In this document: positions 10,975-22,529 of the stretch, in pieces
How the letters are laid out: the number at the start of each line of letters is the position of its first letter
How positions within the stretch are numbered: position 1 is the first letter of the stretch
NCBI GenBank assembly: GCA_035048495.1
Contig: CM068553.1
Location: forward strand, 15,067,190-15,131,189
DNA from: Euptelea pleiosperma
Taxonomy: Eukaryota; Streptophyta; Magnoliopsida; Ranunculales; Eupteleaceae
Direction: 5' to 3'
DNA: 64,000 bases
Program-made: the position numbers and the translations under genes
Notes under the pieces: generated by a model
Seen by the model: only the letters and a program-made list of their open reading frames with translations
Told to the model about the DNA's origin: nothing
Databases searched by the model: none

Positions 10975-11510
10975 TGAGAAGATCACTAATCACGGCTTGG
11001 TTGGGTGGTAGATGTGCAGCCTCATTGATGGGGAAGAAAAGTAACAAGCTTGATCAGAACCAAGTAAGAAGTACGAAGCTGCCAACGGAGCTCTGTTTTC
11101 TTGTTTGCTTATTAGGTCTAACAATGAAGGGATCAAATAGTCTAATTGTTTATCATAAAGTCAATGCATCTGAAGATAAAGACACGGGGTAGGTAGCAGA
11201 TGACGAAACATCTGATTTATTTTCACCTAAAAACACGGGGCAGGTAGCAGATGACGAGAAAATTTTTGAAGCGGTGGATTTTTTAAGCAGCGAAGCAGTG
11301 GCCAATCACATCACGTCACAATCCCTCTTCAAAAGCATTTCTGAGTTGTTCAAAAGCATTTCTGCATTTGTGGTGTGATGTGATTGGCCACTGCTTCGCT
11401 GCTTAAAAAACCACCGCTTCAAAAATTTTCTCGCAGATGACGAAACATCTGCTTTATTGTCACCTAAAAACACGGGGTAGGTAGTAGATGACGAAACATC
11501 GGAGGTGGGT
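10975..11510. repeat. Dispersed repeat with a 51-bp tandem trimer
   Basis: The first part (10975-11180) aligns with 34740-34766 plus 35214-35365 (shared GGAGAAGAAAAGTAA and GAAGTACGAAG), with an AACGG element inserted in the latter copy. It is followed by a 51-bp unit starting CACGGGGTAGGTAGCAGATG at 11183, 11234 and 11471; the second-to-third spacing is 51 bp once the 177-bp MITE plus its 9-bp duplication is removed. Confidence 0.65.
11256..11432. mobile_element. 177-bp MITE with 58-bp inverted ends and 9-bp duplication
   Basis: Ends start GAGAAAATTTTTGAAGCGGT and are nearly perfect inverted repeats over about 58 bp (one A missing on the right). Flanking 9-bp duplications GCAGATGAC lie at 11247-11255 and 11433-11441. 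The 9-bp duplication plus long terminal repeat is typical of Mutator-like non-autonomous elements. It interrupts the 51-bp tandem repeat. The near-identical arms suggest a fairly recent insertion. Confidence 0.88.
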
Positions 11511-11576
11511 AAGTTACCCAATATAAATTCTATTAACATGAGCTATGCAAATGAAGTCACATTCGGTACTTCATAT

Positions 11577-11919
11577 CTATGTTTTAAAACTCGCGCGAGT
11601 CGACTCGACTCAATCGTATTTCGAGTCGACTCGGCATACAAACTCGGATTTGCATGCCTCTCCGAGTTGACTCAGAAACTCGGCCGAGTCTTTACTGAGT
11701 CAACGATTTAAAGGCCGAGTCGACTCAAAATTTTTTTTTTTTTTGAATTTCTTAATTTTTTTTACTATATTTTATAATTTTTTTAATAAATATTAATTTT
11801 TATATATTTAAATATTTAATAATAAATTAATGACTCTTTGAGTTGACTCCCGAGTCTTTGAGGTGATTTGGCCCAATGGACTTCCAAGTCGAGTCCGAGT
11901 TCCGAGTTTTAAAACATAG
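11577..11919. mobile_element. MITE with CTATGTTTTAAAACTCG ends, 343 bp
   Basis: Perfect 17-bp terminal inverted repeats CTATGTTTTAAAACTCG, then repeated GAGTCGACTCG palindromic motifs and an AT-rich centre. Flanks CTTCATAT (11569-11576) and CTTCATGT (11920-11927) match at 7 of 8 positions, suggesting an 8-bp duplication as in hAT-type elements. Open frames across it are not genes. Confidence 0.8.
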
Positions 11920-11994
11920 CTTCATGTAGTAGTATAGAATTATAGATACTTAAATTCAAGTGTTTGGCTTAGCCCACAGATATTTTCACACACA

Positions 11995-12290
11995 AATTCG
12001 GTGCACCCACATGGAAGATAAATCAATGGCTGATTTTTGGTGAGGATGATCTCCTCACCATATAGATCACACCTACAAAAAAATCAGCCCATTCTAAAAT
12101 TTCTTACACCATCAAATGTGGGTTTCAAGTTAACGGTAAAAATAGAGACGGTCCATTATTCTTCAACTTGTATACCATGCTACAAATATCAGAGTGATTT
12201 GAATTTTTGTGAGGGTGATATCCTCACCATAAAAACCATCCTCACCAAAAATCATCCCATTCCAAAACTTCTAATTTATATATTGGTCCC
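11995..12290. mobile_element. FB4 foldback, copy lacking its outer ends
   Basis: Carries the FB4 body: CCCACATGGAAGATAAATCA, GGTGAGGATGATCTCCTCACC, CATCAAATGTGGGTTTCAAG, and an inverted match starting GTGAGGGTGATATCCTCACC. The GGGTCGGG termini seen in the 60-kb copy are missing. Confidence 0.65.
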
Positions 12291-12784
12291 CGACGATTAC
12301 ACACACTTTTTGTTCATTCACACTTGATTGATTCACTAACAATCCCATCCACTCTTATTATACTGGTGGGTTTACAAGAGGTTTACACGAATATAGTACC
12401 ACCGACTTAGTCCACCGTCATATACCAGATTTTTTCTATAATCTTCTCAACATTTACTTATTCCTTTAACATATTTTCTGGAATTTTCTAATCTCTTAAT
12501 CTTTTCTTTTTGTCTAAGTCGGTGTCGCTTTCAACAGGGCTCAAGGGACCCCCTTTTTTCCTGAAACCTCTCGTGTTTGTGTGCTTGGTTGTTGGATTCG
12601 AAGAGTGGTTGTCAGTGCCGAGCTGGCATCACTTCTTCACTTTTGGGGTCGCTGACAAGCTCTGATGGATTTGTGAAATCCACGGCCGAGCACGCGAAAA
12701 TATTCTGATTTTTGTTTCATTTTTCCAATGAAAAAGGGATCAGCAATGCAAACCTCACAACTAAATAAATGACAAAAGTATTTA
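12291..12784. other. Unassigned; contains a degraded palindromic repeat
   Basis: No gene. The 12535-12710 segment (GGGCTCAAGGGACCCCC ... GCCGAGCTGGCATCACTTCT ... AAATCCACGGCCGAGC) resembles the repeats at 31385-31530 and 33829-34000. The rest shows nothing recognisable. Confidence 0.35.
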
Positions 12785-13075
12785 ATCCATCTATAGTTGG
12801 ACTTGCATACCTAAATTCGTTCTGATTAACAATTTATATCCCTTGGATTAGTCTTTTTCAAGTTTTTTTTTAACCATGGATCTCTAGCATAATTTGGAGT
12901 ACTCGGATCCAAACATTACTAATCAGACCGAGGATTGTTCCCTAAGTCGACCCAAGGATGGGACAAACATCCGTACAGTCAGTAGCCTATGATAGTGTGC
13001 CACGTGGCTTATACTATGGTCCGTCATTCAACGTCAAAGATTTTTTGGTGGAGACAATTGAGATACAATTCAGCA
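12785..13075. mobile_element. FB1 foldback, mostly right arm
   Basis: Right-arm text is clear (ACCCAAGGATGGGACAAACATCCG, then GTGTGCCACGTGGCTTATACTATGG); the left arm is heavily eroded. Confidence 0.5.
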
Positions 13076-13257
13076 CCACGTGGAGGATTCAATAAATGCT
13101 CACAGTGCCATTGAAATGTTAAATTTTTCAAGGACCAAATGGTCTCTCAAGAGTAAAAAAAATTTCAAAAGATAAAAAGGAATGTTAGGTAAATTTTAAG
13201 AAGTTGAGGGACATCTTAGGAATACAATTTTTTTTTTTTTTCAATTGACAGAGGATC

Positions 13258-13669
13258 ATTTATTTGCACCCGCAAATTGTGAAAGCACCCTGAGAGTACA
13301 ATTTCGCTGACCGTACATGATGACCACCCCCGGTGACCGCTCACAATATGAGCCGCATGGCAAACTTTTAGAGGATGCTGACCATATCGATGTTTGGCCA
13401 ATCCCAAGATGAGCCAAATAAAAAACCAAAAATCAGCCTGATTGATGATTTCAAACCTTTGGATCCTTTATACCTAGATAATGCTCAAATTCCTATGGAT
13501 AAAACAAACCCATGAAAATGACTCCAATCCAATGCTTAGAAATAATTGAACAGGATCATTGTCCAAAACATCCATAAGGTCATTGTCCTCTAAAGTGTGT
13601 CACGTGGCTCCTATTGTGGGCGGTCAACGAAGGTACTTTCACAATTTGTGGGGTGCAAATAAATTTTTT
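13258..13669. mobile_element. FB1 foldback with TTTATTTGCACC outer ends
   Basis: Both FB1 arms are present (GAGCCGCATGGCAAACTTTT ... TGGCCAATCCCAAGATGAG; GTGTGTCACGTGGCTCCTATTG). Beyond them lies an additional inverted pair: TTTATTTGCACCCGCAAATT on the left and the complement TTTATTTGCACCCCACAAAT on the right, both followed by GTGAAAG. These outer ends differ from the GAGTAAAAC ends of other copies. Target duplication not clear. Confidence 0.65.
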
Positions 13670-14032
13670 CTTTATTAGGCAGCAGGTGAAGTATGCTTTT
13701 GACAGTTAAAAGATGTAAATACCCCTGCCCATGTGAATGATAAGAGAACAAATAAAACAAAATGAGAGCATTTCTGGAATGAAATTGTCCAACACCACAA
13801 GGTCCACAACTTCGGCTAGTTCTTTATAAAGTAGTATAGGGTTAAAAGACTAAAATACCCATCACAAGTGAAAAATTGAAGAAAATAAAATGAAACAAAA
13901 TGATGGCATTTTCGGAATGATTTAAACCGAGGAGAATGCCCACCCTTGAACAAAATCCTACCACCTCCACCGACTGCATAGATGATCTCGGATGATTCCT
14001 GAAGGATGCAGCTGGAGAAAGGATTCCATCAA
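13670..14032. other. Unassigned stretch
   Basis: AT-rich, no coding signal and no repeat that I can tie to other parts of the window. Confidence 0.3.
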
Positions 14033-14906
14033 TTAGCAATACTCTTTGTTCATGAGAAACATTGTTAAGTCAAAGCTGAAGTCTAGTTCTTGACCTGAGG
14101 TCCTTATCTGATAGTGGCCATGTGGCTCAGTACAAATATGCCCACTAGAAGGTGGATTGCACATATTCGATCAATATATGTGGAATTGACCTATATTAGA
14201 CGTGCAAACTATCTCGTAAATCCTTTTGATTTGATCGAGGTTGGGACCACCCCTACTACCAGTTGGTCTCAAATATATTGATCATACATGTAAGCCCCAC
14301 ATGATAGTTGATCTAATTGAACCCACCGGCCCACTCAGCCACTTGGTCAATATTATGATAGGTTCCAGCTTTCAAGGCTAGACCCTAGGTCCATCTTAGA
14401 ACTATATAGATCTCTTAATCATGGAAAAAATATCAATTTGGAAGCCCAAACACCAGGCCATCTTGTGGAATTGCATAAACCAAAAGTAAAACCTTTACGG
14501 GGAATCCGACCTATTGAAATGGTAAAACACCCCTAGAATATATACCAAAGATGCCTAATCAATATGCTCAACCCATTGGAGTACTTCCAATGTTGATCAA
14601 ATGACATTGCAATGGGAGGACCCACAAAACACCACCCATTTGAAATCAGCCCATGCCCAATGAGTTGAAAACCATAGTAAATATAGTAAAAACTTTTGGA
14701 GAATACACTTCCTTAACCACACAGAGGAACATGAAACTTAAGAGCAATAGAAAAGAAAGATGCATGATTTTTTTGCAGGTATTCATTACATGGAGATGTC
14801 GTATAATATTATAGTACTCTACACAATAATTTAAACTACACACACCCAAGTGTTGAAATATATTAAGAGGATCTTACTATCTAAGTGAAGATGGCTCACT
14901 AAATGA
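14033..14906. repeat. Duplicated 3' flank of WAK-like copy 1
   Basis: Aligns at high identity with 63010-63623, the 3' flank of copy 3 (shared ATTAGCAATACTCTTTG, GCCCACTAGAAGGTGGATT or near match, and the text up to the stop codon). Part (14333-14460) also matches the 3' flank of copy 2 (28096-28260). It marks the extent of the cluster's duplication unit. Confidence 0.8.
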
Positions 14907-17900
14907 TCATCGGGCAATCTCTAATGGTAGCATGAAGTCATTCTTGACACTATATTGACCGGTTACATCACCAATTGAAGAATTAGAAGTTTCACCTAGC
15001 AAAATTTCAGTCTCCTCGTAGTTTCGTTGCACCCATGGATGCTCTTGGAACATTCTCACTTTGTCCAACTTTGCTGCCACTTCCTTCATTGTAGGCCTAT
15101 CTTCCCCTTTTAGCTTTAGGCATCTCCTTGCTAGCTCAGCAACTACTAGTAGTTGCTCTTTGTCCCCTTCATTCACAACTCGATCGTCAAAAATTTGGAA
15201 GAGACAATTTTCGTTGATTGAAGAAATGAAATACATAGCCAAGCTTCTATGTTCTTTAGATCTTTCTAATGAAATTGTCTTCTCGCCAGTTAAAAGCTCA
15301 ACAAGAACAACACCAAAGTTATAAACATCGCTTTTCTCAGTTAAATGACCTGTTTGAAAACATTCTAGATCCAAGTATCCTAAGGTCCCTTGAACTAGTG
15401 TAGTCATTTGTGTTTGATCAAGAGGAACCAACCTTGAAGCTCCAAAATCGGATACTTTAGCGATGTATGTAATTATCATCTAATAGTATGTTGTCAGACT
15501 TGACATCTCTGTGAAGGACCGGTATGGAGTGTGCTGAGTGCAAATAAGCAAGTGCTCCTACAGTTTCTGAGGTGATCCTTAAGCGATAACCCCATGAAAT
15601 GGTAGTTGTGTTGCTCCCATTCTGGATGCGCTCTAGGAGAATATCATTGGAAACGAATTCGTAAACTAACACGGGAACTTCAGTCTCTAAACAACAACCC
15701 AGAAGCTTTACCACATTTCGGTGGTTGATTTGAGAAAGAATGTCCACCTCATTTATGAACTGTGTAATTTGGCTCGGATCCATTAATTTAGACTTCTTAA
15801 TGGCTACAACTCTCTTATCTGGTAAAATTCCTTTGTACACTGTACCATACCGTCCTTGGCCAAGAACTCGACTCTCATCATAGTTGTTGGCTGCCCTTTT
15901 TAAGTTTTGTACAGTAAAAATCTTGGCAATATCTGAAACACCTGTATGTGAAGTGATTTGTTGTTGCAACAGTAAACCTCCATTTTGTAGGAAGAATTTC
16001 TCTCTGAGTTTGATAAACCTTCTTTGCTTGAGTGCCCAATAGAACAAGGAACTGGAAGCAATTAGAAACAAAAGGCCTAGACCAATACCTGCAAGGAAAA
16101 GAAGTTAGAAGAGGTTCGCTACAAGTCCCTATCAACTAGAAAGACTTTTATTCAATTGAGAATTTTGAAATTAGATGCAAAAAACTATTGGAGTGTTTGG
16201 GTGCAACATGGAAAGACATGATGACTTTGTTCTTTTACAATTTTGAGTAGGTCTTGCTTAGTGAACAATGGTCGAGGAACGGCAGGTCATGAAATTTGGC
16301 TAGGACAATATCTCTTGATAGGGGTGTCCAAGAAGAAAAAAATGTACTCATAATTCATGTGCCCTTGAACACGAACGACTCTGTAATATGACGTACGTGT
16401 TTGTAGTGAAGGAATAAGAGCATAGAAGGATTGATCTATGCTAGCTTACCTAAAAGGAGGGCTAGAAGTAATTTAATATCACGGGTGCAGCCAGTTTCAT
16501 CTTTTTTTCCGTCACCATTGTAGCCACGTTTACAAGAGCAGTAGAAACCCCCATTGGTATTATGGAAAATCCCAACCGCATGACAGGGTATGTTGTTTGC
16601 CTCGCCACAGTCGTCAATATCTTGATAATATGCCCGTCACCAAGAGAAGAAAGAGAACCCACGTTAACCAAGTTGAAATCAAAGCACTCACCATCAAATA
16701 AACTTACTTTTGTTCATGCTTTCGTTACATGAAACATCCCTGTAAAGTATAATCACGACTCTCATAAATTAAAGGGTGCTTTACAAGCAGCATCATTGTT
16801 CTGATTTCCCTGCTCCCATTGGCAAACATTACCAAGCCAAACAGGGAGGGTTCCGACCACACGTGATTTTAATTTTTAAGCAGATAAATTAATTATGATG
16901 AATGGTTCACCGCTTGATGGAGATACACAAAAAATATCTGATTAGTGATATCTAGCCATTGAATTAGAATCCAAAACATTATTCAAATCAAACGGCTAGA
17001 AATCACCTTATGAAAACTTTTCAATCCAAATGGTTATAGATCACTAATCAGGCTAATACTTCATTTGTAGATGTATCAAGTGGTGGGCCAAAATTCATGA
17101 GTCACTGGGCCCGAAAGATTGTGTGAGGTGGCAAAATTTTATGTTCTGCACAACTTCACATAGAAAAAAGATCCACATTATTTACAAATTCCATAAAATT
17201 TTTGCTGTTGTGATGAAAGTGCAAGGTTGATGTCATAGTTATCAAGAAAAGAAAAAATCTAATTACCTTGGCATCCTTGGGAGAGATAAGGGTTCCCTTC
17301 GTAACCCTTGTTGCAGTGACACCGATGTCCATGGCCATTGGTGGAGTTAGCACAATGAATATTTGGGGCAATGCAAGCGTAAGACACCGTGGTTTGAGCT
17401 TTCTCGCATGTGTCATTCCCAATTGCCCAGTCTAGTGCCACTGAAATCGAAGTTCTATTGAATGTACCATTAGTGTAGAGATCCGATACTTTGAAAGTGA
17501 ACATCTCTTCATCAGCTAGGAAGGCATAGCTGCAGGGGTTGAAAAAATTCATGGACTCAGTTCTATTGAATGTGCTTGTGAGAGTGGTGGTAAACATCGG
17601 AAGTCCTCGGGGAATTTTGATCTGGCAACAACCAATACCAGAGCAAGAACCGTCTATCACACTTGTGTTGTCGCTGCAAAACAACCCACACTGCTTGATG
17701 AACACTGGGTCCCCCCAATAACTCATTAATGCGACGGTGTCACAACTGATATCTGTGAACCTGTTGTGGGTGAATGAATACCAGAACGGACTTCCCCCCT
17801 AATAGATCCAAGGATAGTCTTTTATTGTATCGAAAATTCTCTGCCAACGATCGTTATAACAGTCTCTAACATACTAACCGTTTATAAGCACATACCAATC

Positions 17901-17990
17901 CAGTGATATATCTAGAATCTCAACGGTACTTATAGTATTAACAATATCCAGGAAGGCTCCGGTGATGTTGCATGTTATTTTTATTCTCAA
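14907..17990 (-). pseudogene. WAK-like receptor kinase pseudogene (cluster copy 1)
   Basis: Remains of a wall-associated receptor-like kinase, a plasma-membrane protein that binds pectin outside and signals through a cytosolic Ser/Thr kinase (family knowledge). Exon 3 (14907-16088) encodes the membrane-proximal segment and kinase: GQGRYGTVYKG, VAIKK, HRDVKSDN, DFGASR, GTLGYLDLE. It is 1182 bp against 1178 in the intact copy 2. The difference is a 4-bp ACAT duplication near 15470 that shifts the frame between NILLDDNY and the DFG segment. Exon 2 (16450-16620) is an intact EGF_CA module (DIDDCGE ... CSCKRGYNGDGKKDETGCT) with good splice sites. Exon 1 (17267 to about 17990) keeps the cysteine-rich ectodomain and EGF end (CHCNKGYEGNPYLSQGC) but has in-frame stops at 17874-17876 and at about 17800. 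Its 5' part, including signal peptide and [15 protein letters not shown] start, is replaced by DR1 sequence from about 17985. Splice phases match copy 2. Clearly non-functional as a full receptor. Confidence 0.88.
16893..17145. mobile_element. FB2 foldback in intron 1 of WAK-like copy 1
   Basis: Inverted arms around CTGATTAGTGATATCTAGCC and the complement of GATCACTAATCAGGCTAATAC, ending GGGCCCGAAAGATTGTGTGAGGTGGCA. The same element sits at the equivalent place in intron 1 of copy 2 (31690-31965), so it was present before the gene duplication. Confidence 0.7.
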
Positions 17991-18490
17991 GATGCCTAGT
18001 ATATGGTGGCTGTCATAACATGTCGCACACATCGTAAGGATGTCGTTCCCATTTCCCATTCAAATATGTCCTAGGCAATGATCCACCACACTTTTTCTAC
18101 ACACCGAGAATAAAAATTGACTATTCATCTATCAAAATGTCAATAGAACACTGACCACCGTATGGATGTTTGTCCCATCCTTAGGTGGACCTACAGACTA
18201 AAAATCAACTCAATCAGCGATCTCAAGCGGTTGAATTTGAGTGTCGTGGGTTCTAGCATTATTCGGGATAGTTAAATACATTTGGTAGAAACCTAAAACC
18301 ATGCTGATTTTGATCTGTGGATCCACTAAAGGTTGGGCAAGCATCATCAGTCAGTTGAAGAGTGGGCCACGTCACACATACGACCGCCATGAAGGACTTT
18401 GTTGAGGAAATACTTATTCCAAAGTAGAATTGACGAATCCACAGCGGCTTGACCCGTTTACATGCATCCTAGTAGAAGAAAATAGTGATA
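17985..18490. repeat. DR1 dispersed repeat that truncates WAK-like copy 1
   Basis: Begins with AGATGCCTAGTATATGGTGG, continues GGATGTCGTTCCCATTTCCCAT and GAGAATAAAAATTGACTA, then a foldback-like segment (18160-18330) and CGGCTTGACCCGTTTACATGC. The same blocks in the same order occur at 20510-20740 and 37800-38950, in part at 36350-36620 and 61000-61470. Its junction with WAK exon 1 is where the gene's 5' end stops. Confidence 0.65.
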
Positions 18491-19194
18491 GGAATATTTT
18501 TTATTTTTTTTAAGTCCATTTTTTTGGTTAGTGTTATGGTTTTAAAATCAGAAACTATATGAAATAAAACCTTCTTTACACCTCGGATCTACATATAATC
18601 ATGTTAGAGTTAAAAATATTTAAATTAAACTATTTAAAATCAAGATTAAAGAAGGAAGATACATGTATTCATCTTCTTTTGATGTAGGAGACAGCCCTTT
18701 ACACAAATTTCAAGATTAAACAAACTTGAGAGGGAGTTTTACTAGCTCTATCTCAGCCTTCTCTGATGGGAAGAGGATTTTGGACTGTTAGAGGTCGAAC
18801 CGACTCTCTCATACAGTATATATGAAGTTCTTCAATCCTAATCCATTAAGGGATTGAAGAGAGGCCCTGCACTTGTCAAGAAGAACAAATATGCCATGTT
18901 ATTATGTTAACTTAAGGCATAACAATATTCTATGCATCTAAATCACTAATAGCATAGATTAAGCATAATCACAAAAGATTAGGATGCTAATCTGGTTTTA
19001 CAAAAAAACAAGGATTAAAATATCTTTGTTGAAGATATCATTAATAAGAAAAAATAAGAAAAATCAGAATTAAAATTACATAAGTAAACCTGGAGACCCT
19101 ACCTGTAATTCTCTTTCCATGCTTCGTTCAAATATCCAACAACAGGTGACCCTATTACAACCAAATATTTGCTGCAATTCTCACTCTATGCAGC
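18491..19194. other. Unassigned AT-rich stretch
   Basis: No coding frame of note and no clear repeat relation inside the window. It lies upstream of WAK-like copy 1, where its promoter would be expected, but DR1 separates the two. Confidence 0.3.
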
Positions 19195-19435
19195 TTTGGG
19201 GGTGCTTGAAAATGCGCCGCGTGACACACTTTCGGTCCACTCACCCTTTGATGGACCTACAAACCAAAAACTAGCATGATTGATGATATATATAGCAATT
19301 TGATACATATACCTAAAAGAATGCTCTCCTACGGCTAGAGATCAACGATTTAGTTAATTTTTGTTACGTAGGTCCATCAAGAGGTGGGCCTATCATTCAT
19401 AGGTCAGTGGGCTAATAGTGTGCCACAAAACATGT
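19195..19435. mobile_element. FB2 foldback copy
   Basis: Contains GCGCCGCGTGACACACTTTC, ACCAAAAACTAGCATGATTG, and an inverted right arm ending GTCAGTGGGCTAATAGTGTGCCACA. Confidence 0.55.
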
Positions 19436-19544
19436 TCTTGTGCACCCAACAGCGTCACGGTAAAAAAGCCGCCCCCAGTGCGTAAATTTTCTCCCCTGGG
19501 GAAGGTCTTGAGTTCAAAGTTCAGACTTCCACACCATCCAGTTA

Positions 19545-19885
19545 GAGTAGAACTTTGATAACGGATGTCCATCTTGAACGTTGATGATGGATTACAATAT
19601 GAGACACGTGGCACATTCTTAGAGATCATTGAACTTATGGATGTTTGGCCCAACCCTAAATGGATCTACAAACCAAAAATTAGCCTTATTAGTGATTTCT
19701 AAGCGTTGAGTTGGAATCGTTTTTAGGGTTGAATTTTAACTGTCAAATTCAAACGTTATTTGGGGTACAAAGATCCAAATGTTTGGAAATCACTAATCAG
19801 GCTGCTTTCTAGTATGTAGGTCCACCTAGGTATGGGCCCAGGTGGCTTACACTCTCATCAAAGTACTACACCTGTGATAGGAGAT
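19545..19885. mobile_element. FB1 foldback copy with GAGTAGAACTTTG left end
   Basis: Left end GAGTAGAACTTTGATAACGG, G-box arm GAGACACGTGGCACATTCTTAG, inverted arms around ACCAAAAATTAGCCTTATTAG and GGAAATCACTAATCAGGC. The right arm is shortened (GGGCCCAGGTGGCTTACACTC). Confidence 0.65.
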
Positions 19886-19989
19886 TTGATTTGATGTCCC
19901 AAGCCGGAGTCCTCATTATACATTTGAGATAGGCCCTGCATTATTTGCTCTGTAAATTATTTACTTGCCAAATGCGACCAACATCGAAT

Positions 19990-20160
19990 CTGATATTGAA
20001 CGCCGAACCATGGTTTAAAATAGAGCAAATATAATGAAAATAATGGCGGTCATAAGGTAACACCCCAACCCTCTTAATTTTTTCCCATTATGATACATTG
20101 TACTGAAAATGGGATGCCTGTTCTAATGGCCGTATGATCGCCTATTTTTTTTTAAAAAAA
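19990..20160. repeat. AACGG-type palindromic element, degraded
   Basis: CCATGGTTTAAAATAGAGC, then ATAATGGCGGTCATAAGGTAACACCCC, resembling the better copies at 25985, 32027, 34767 and 38105. The right half is eroded. Confidence 0.45.
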
Positions 20161-20299
20161 AGAACGTAAGACAGAACAATCCGGCTCATGAAAAAAATAC
20201 CAAGAAAAGTTCTCATTCAAAAATCCAACCAAAATGAAAAAACAAATTTGATGATTTCTTAGTTTTCTGACATTAATTCAAGAATAATTTAAAAATTAA

Positions 20300-20740
20300 C
20301 GTAACTTTAAATTAGAAAGCCAAATATTTCGTTTTGTTTTCATAATTCATAAAATTTCCAATTTATTTGACAAAAAATGCCATATCATTCAAGAATCGCC
20401 ATGTCTATGGGTCCACATGATTTAAGAGAAGAATATTATAGAATGTATTGTGGGCCCACTCACATGTATAAGTTGACATTCTTAAATTTGTGACATCAAG
20501 AATTTTCTCAAAGATGCCTAGTATATGGTCACTGTCATAAGTTCATAACACGTCGAACACATCGTAAGGTCGTTCCCATTTTCCACTCAAAGATCACACT
20601 TTTCTATACATCGAGAATAAAAATTGACTAGTCGTCTATCAAAATGTCAATAGATCAATGCTAACGTCATTGGACCTAGTCGATTTTTTGACTATTCCGG
20701 AATGTAACGTCATATTATGCTATCTCGAGTCCAGATTGAA
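20300..20740. repeat. DR1 dispersed repeat copy
   Basis: Aligns with 36180-36500: CATATCATTCAAGAATCGCCATG, GGGCCCACTCACATGTATAAG, AGATGCCTAGTATATGGTCAC and CATTGGACCTAGTCGA in the same order. No coding content. Confidence 0.6.
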
Positions 20741-20759
20741 ATTCCCTTTTAATTACCAC

Positions 20760-22235
20760 GTTATGTCCTAGAGGGGGGTAAATAGGATAATTTTTAATTT
20801 CTCTACGGATTCTATATGGATTAAAAATTAATGATCACACAAGGCGGAAAAGGATCAAACAATCAAAATAAGAATCATCCACAAAACATAGATATGAAAA
20901 AAATCTGAGATAAAATATATAAACATTCGCAATCACACGAGACTCAGGTTCATAGTGGTTCGGCGACTCCGCACCTACGTCCACTGTCTAATACTCAACA
21001 CGAGTAATATTATATTATCTCAATCATGAATTATAATATATCCAATTGAAATAAATAATCCACTAACTAAGATATCACTTAGTTTTAATCTAATGAGAAT
21101 CACTTCTCGCTCACCTAGAGAGTCAGCCTAGGCCAGTACTCTATTCAGATAAATTCTTTTCTCATGGATCTACAATCCTCAACTTAGTTAGATGAGTCAT
21201 CACTCATACACCAATCACAAAATATTCAGTGTTCATAAATTTTAAATTCTATCAAAAAGGTATTTGATCATAGAGACACTTACCTTTCGATGAATACGAT
21301 CAAATAGAAAATCCTTTGGAGAAGAATTCGTCTAAGAGACACTCTGCCAAGAGTAATCCTCTTCTTGGAAGAAGATGCTTGCAGAATAATAATAGCTAAT
21401 AGTCTCTTTTAAACACTTAGAGCCTTTACAAAGAATACACAGCTTTGCTCTGGTGAAGCTCTCACAAATTCCAGATCTCTGGACTCAAAGAATGATAATC
21501 AAAGAATGTAAAATTAGAGATCTCTTGATTGGGTTGATTCTTATAAGGGGAGAGGGCTCTTATTTATAAGCAAGCCTCCTATCAATATAACCGAACCGAA
21601 TATAAGCATTTGAAGGGCCAAAGTGCACTTAAAATCGCAAAAGAGATTGAGTCAAAACGAGATCCAAAATGGGCAGGGTCGACCGCACTTTTTGGCCGGT
21701 CGATTGAACTTCGGTCAACTGAACCTTTTAGTCGGTCGCCCGCTCAGGTCAGCAACAAGTTTTATTCAAACCCGAGAGTTTTGGTCCGCCGCACCTTTTT
21801 GGCCGGTCAACCGGACATCTAGTCGTCCGCTCAAAAAGGTCAGTCGGCCGGACCTCTTAGTCCAACACCGAACAATACTAATTTTTAAGTATTTTACTTT
21901 TTCACACGCACATGATACCTAATTATCACTGAAGCTTCTAAAGTAAATCTTGATCCGCTGGCAACGCGCGGTGTACCCTTAGATTTACTTAAGTAACCGC
22001 AACACGAGATTCTTTATAGTTAAACGTTCGTTGAATGGGAACGTACTTTAATCTTTTAAATCTTCATGCTTGAGCTTGACTTCGTCTTCAGTTGAGCTTG
22101 ATCACTTGACTTTATCTTCAGTTGATCTTGAACACTTGGATTGATTTTCTTCAGCTTTAATTCTTCTTTGATTTGTTTTATCGAAGTCCACTTGATCTTT
22201 GACACTTCAGTCTTTAACGGATTCGTAACATAGCG
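20760..22235. mobile_element. Copia-type LTR-like sequence (probable solo LTR)
   Basis: Opens with TGTCCTAGAGGGGGGTAAATAGG, a sequence I recognise as common at LTR starts of plant Ty1/copia elements, and includes GTGGTTCGGCGACTCCGCACC. It has no coding frame and no internal gag or pol next to it. The end near 22235 (ACGGATTCGTAACATAG) is approximate and I could not find a convincing 5-bp duplication. The segment 21680-21870 has several GGTCGACC/GGCCGGTC-like short repeats. Confidence 0.5.
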
Positions 22236-22289
22236 ATATATATTTTCGAAGAACTAGGTATTCCTGGGATTGACAACCGAGACTTTTCA

Positions 22290-22500
22290 CGGATCCTATA
22301 CGCCAGGTAGTTGAGTGATTACCGGATTGCAGCAAATGAAGATGATAAAATACTTGGAGACCACTGACCACCGTAGGGATGCTTGGTCCATCCTGAGGTG
22401 GACCTACAAACCAAAAATCTACTCGATCAGTGATGTCAAGCAATTGCATTTGAGTATCATGGGATTCTAGCATTATGTGGGCCAGGATCTAGAAACTTGG
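22290..22500. repeat. DR1/foldback fragment
   Basis: GGATCCTATACGCCAGGTAG and GACCACTGACCACCGTAGGG followed by GGTGGACCTACAAACCAAAAATC match the DR1 copies at 18160 and 38600. Confidence 0.5.
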
Positions 22501-22529
22501 ATCGATAACAATCCATGGGCTCCGCCATT

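Noticed and set aside
15061..15324. Plus-strand frame of 87 codons, repeated at 28566-28829
   Set aside because: It is the antisense of the conserved WAK kinase exon; its repetition follows from the gene duplication.
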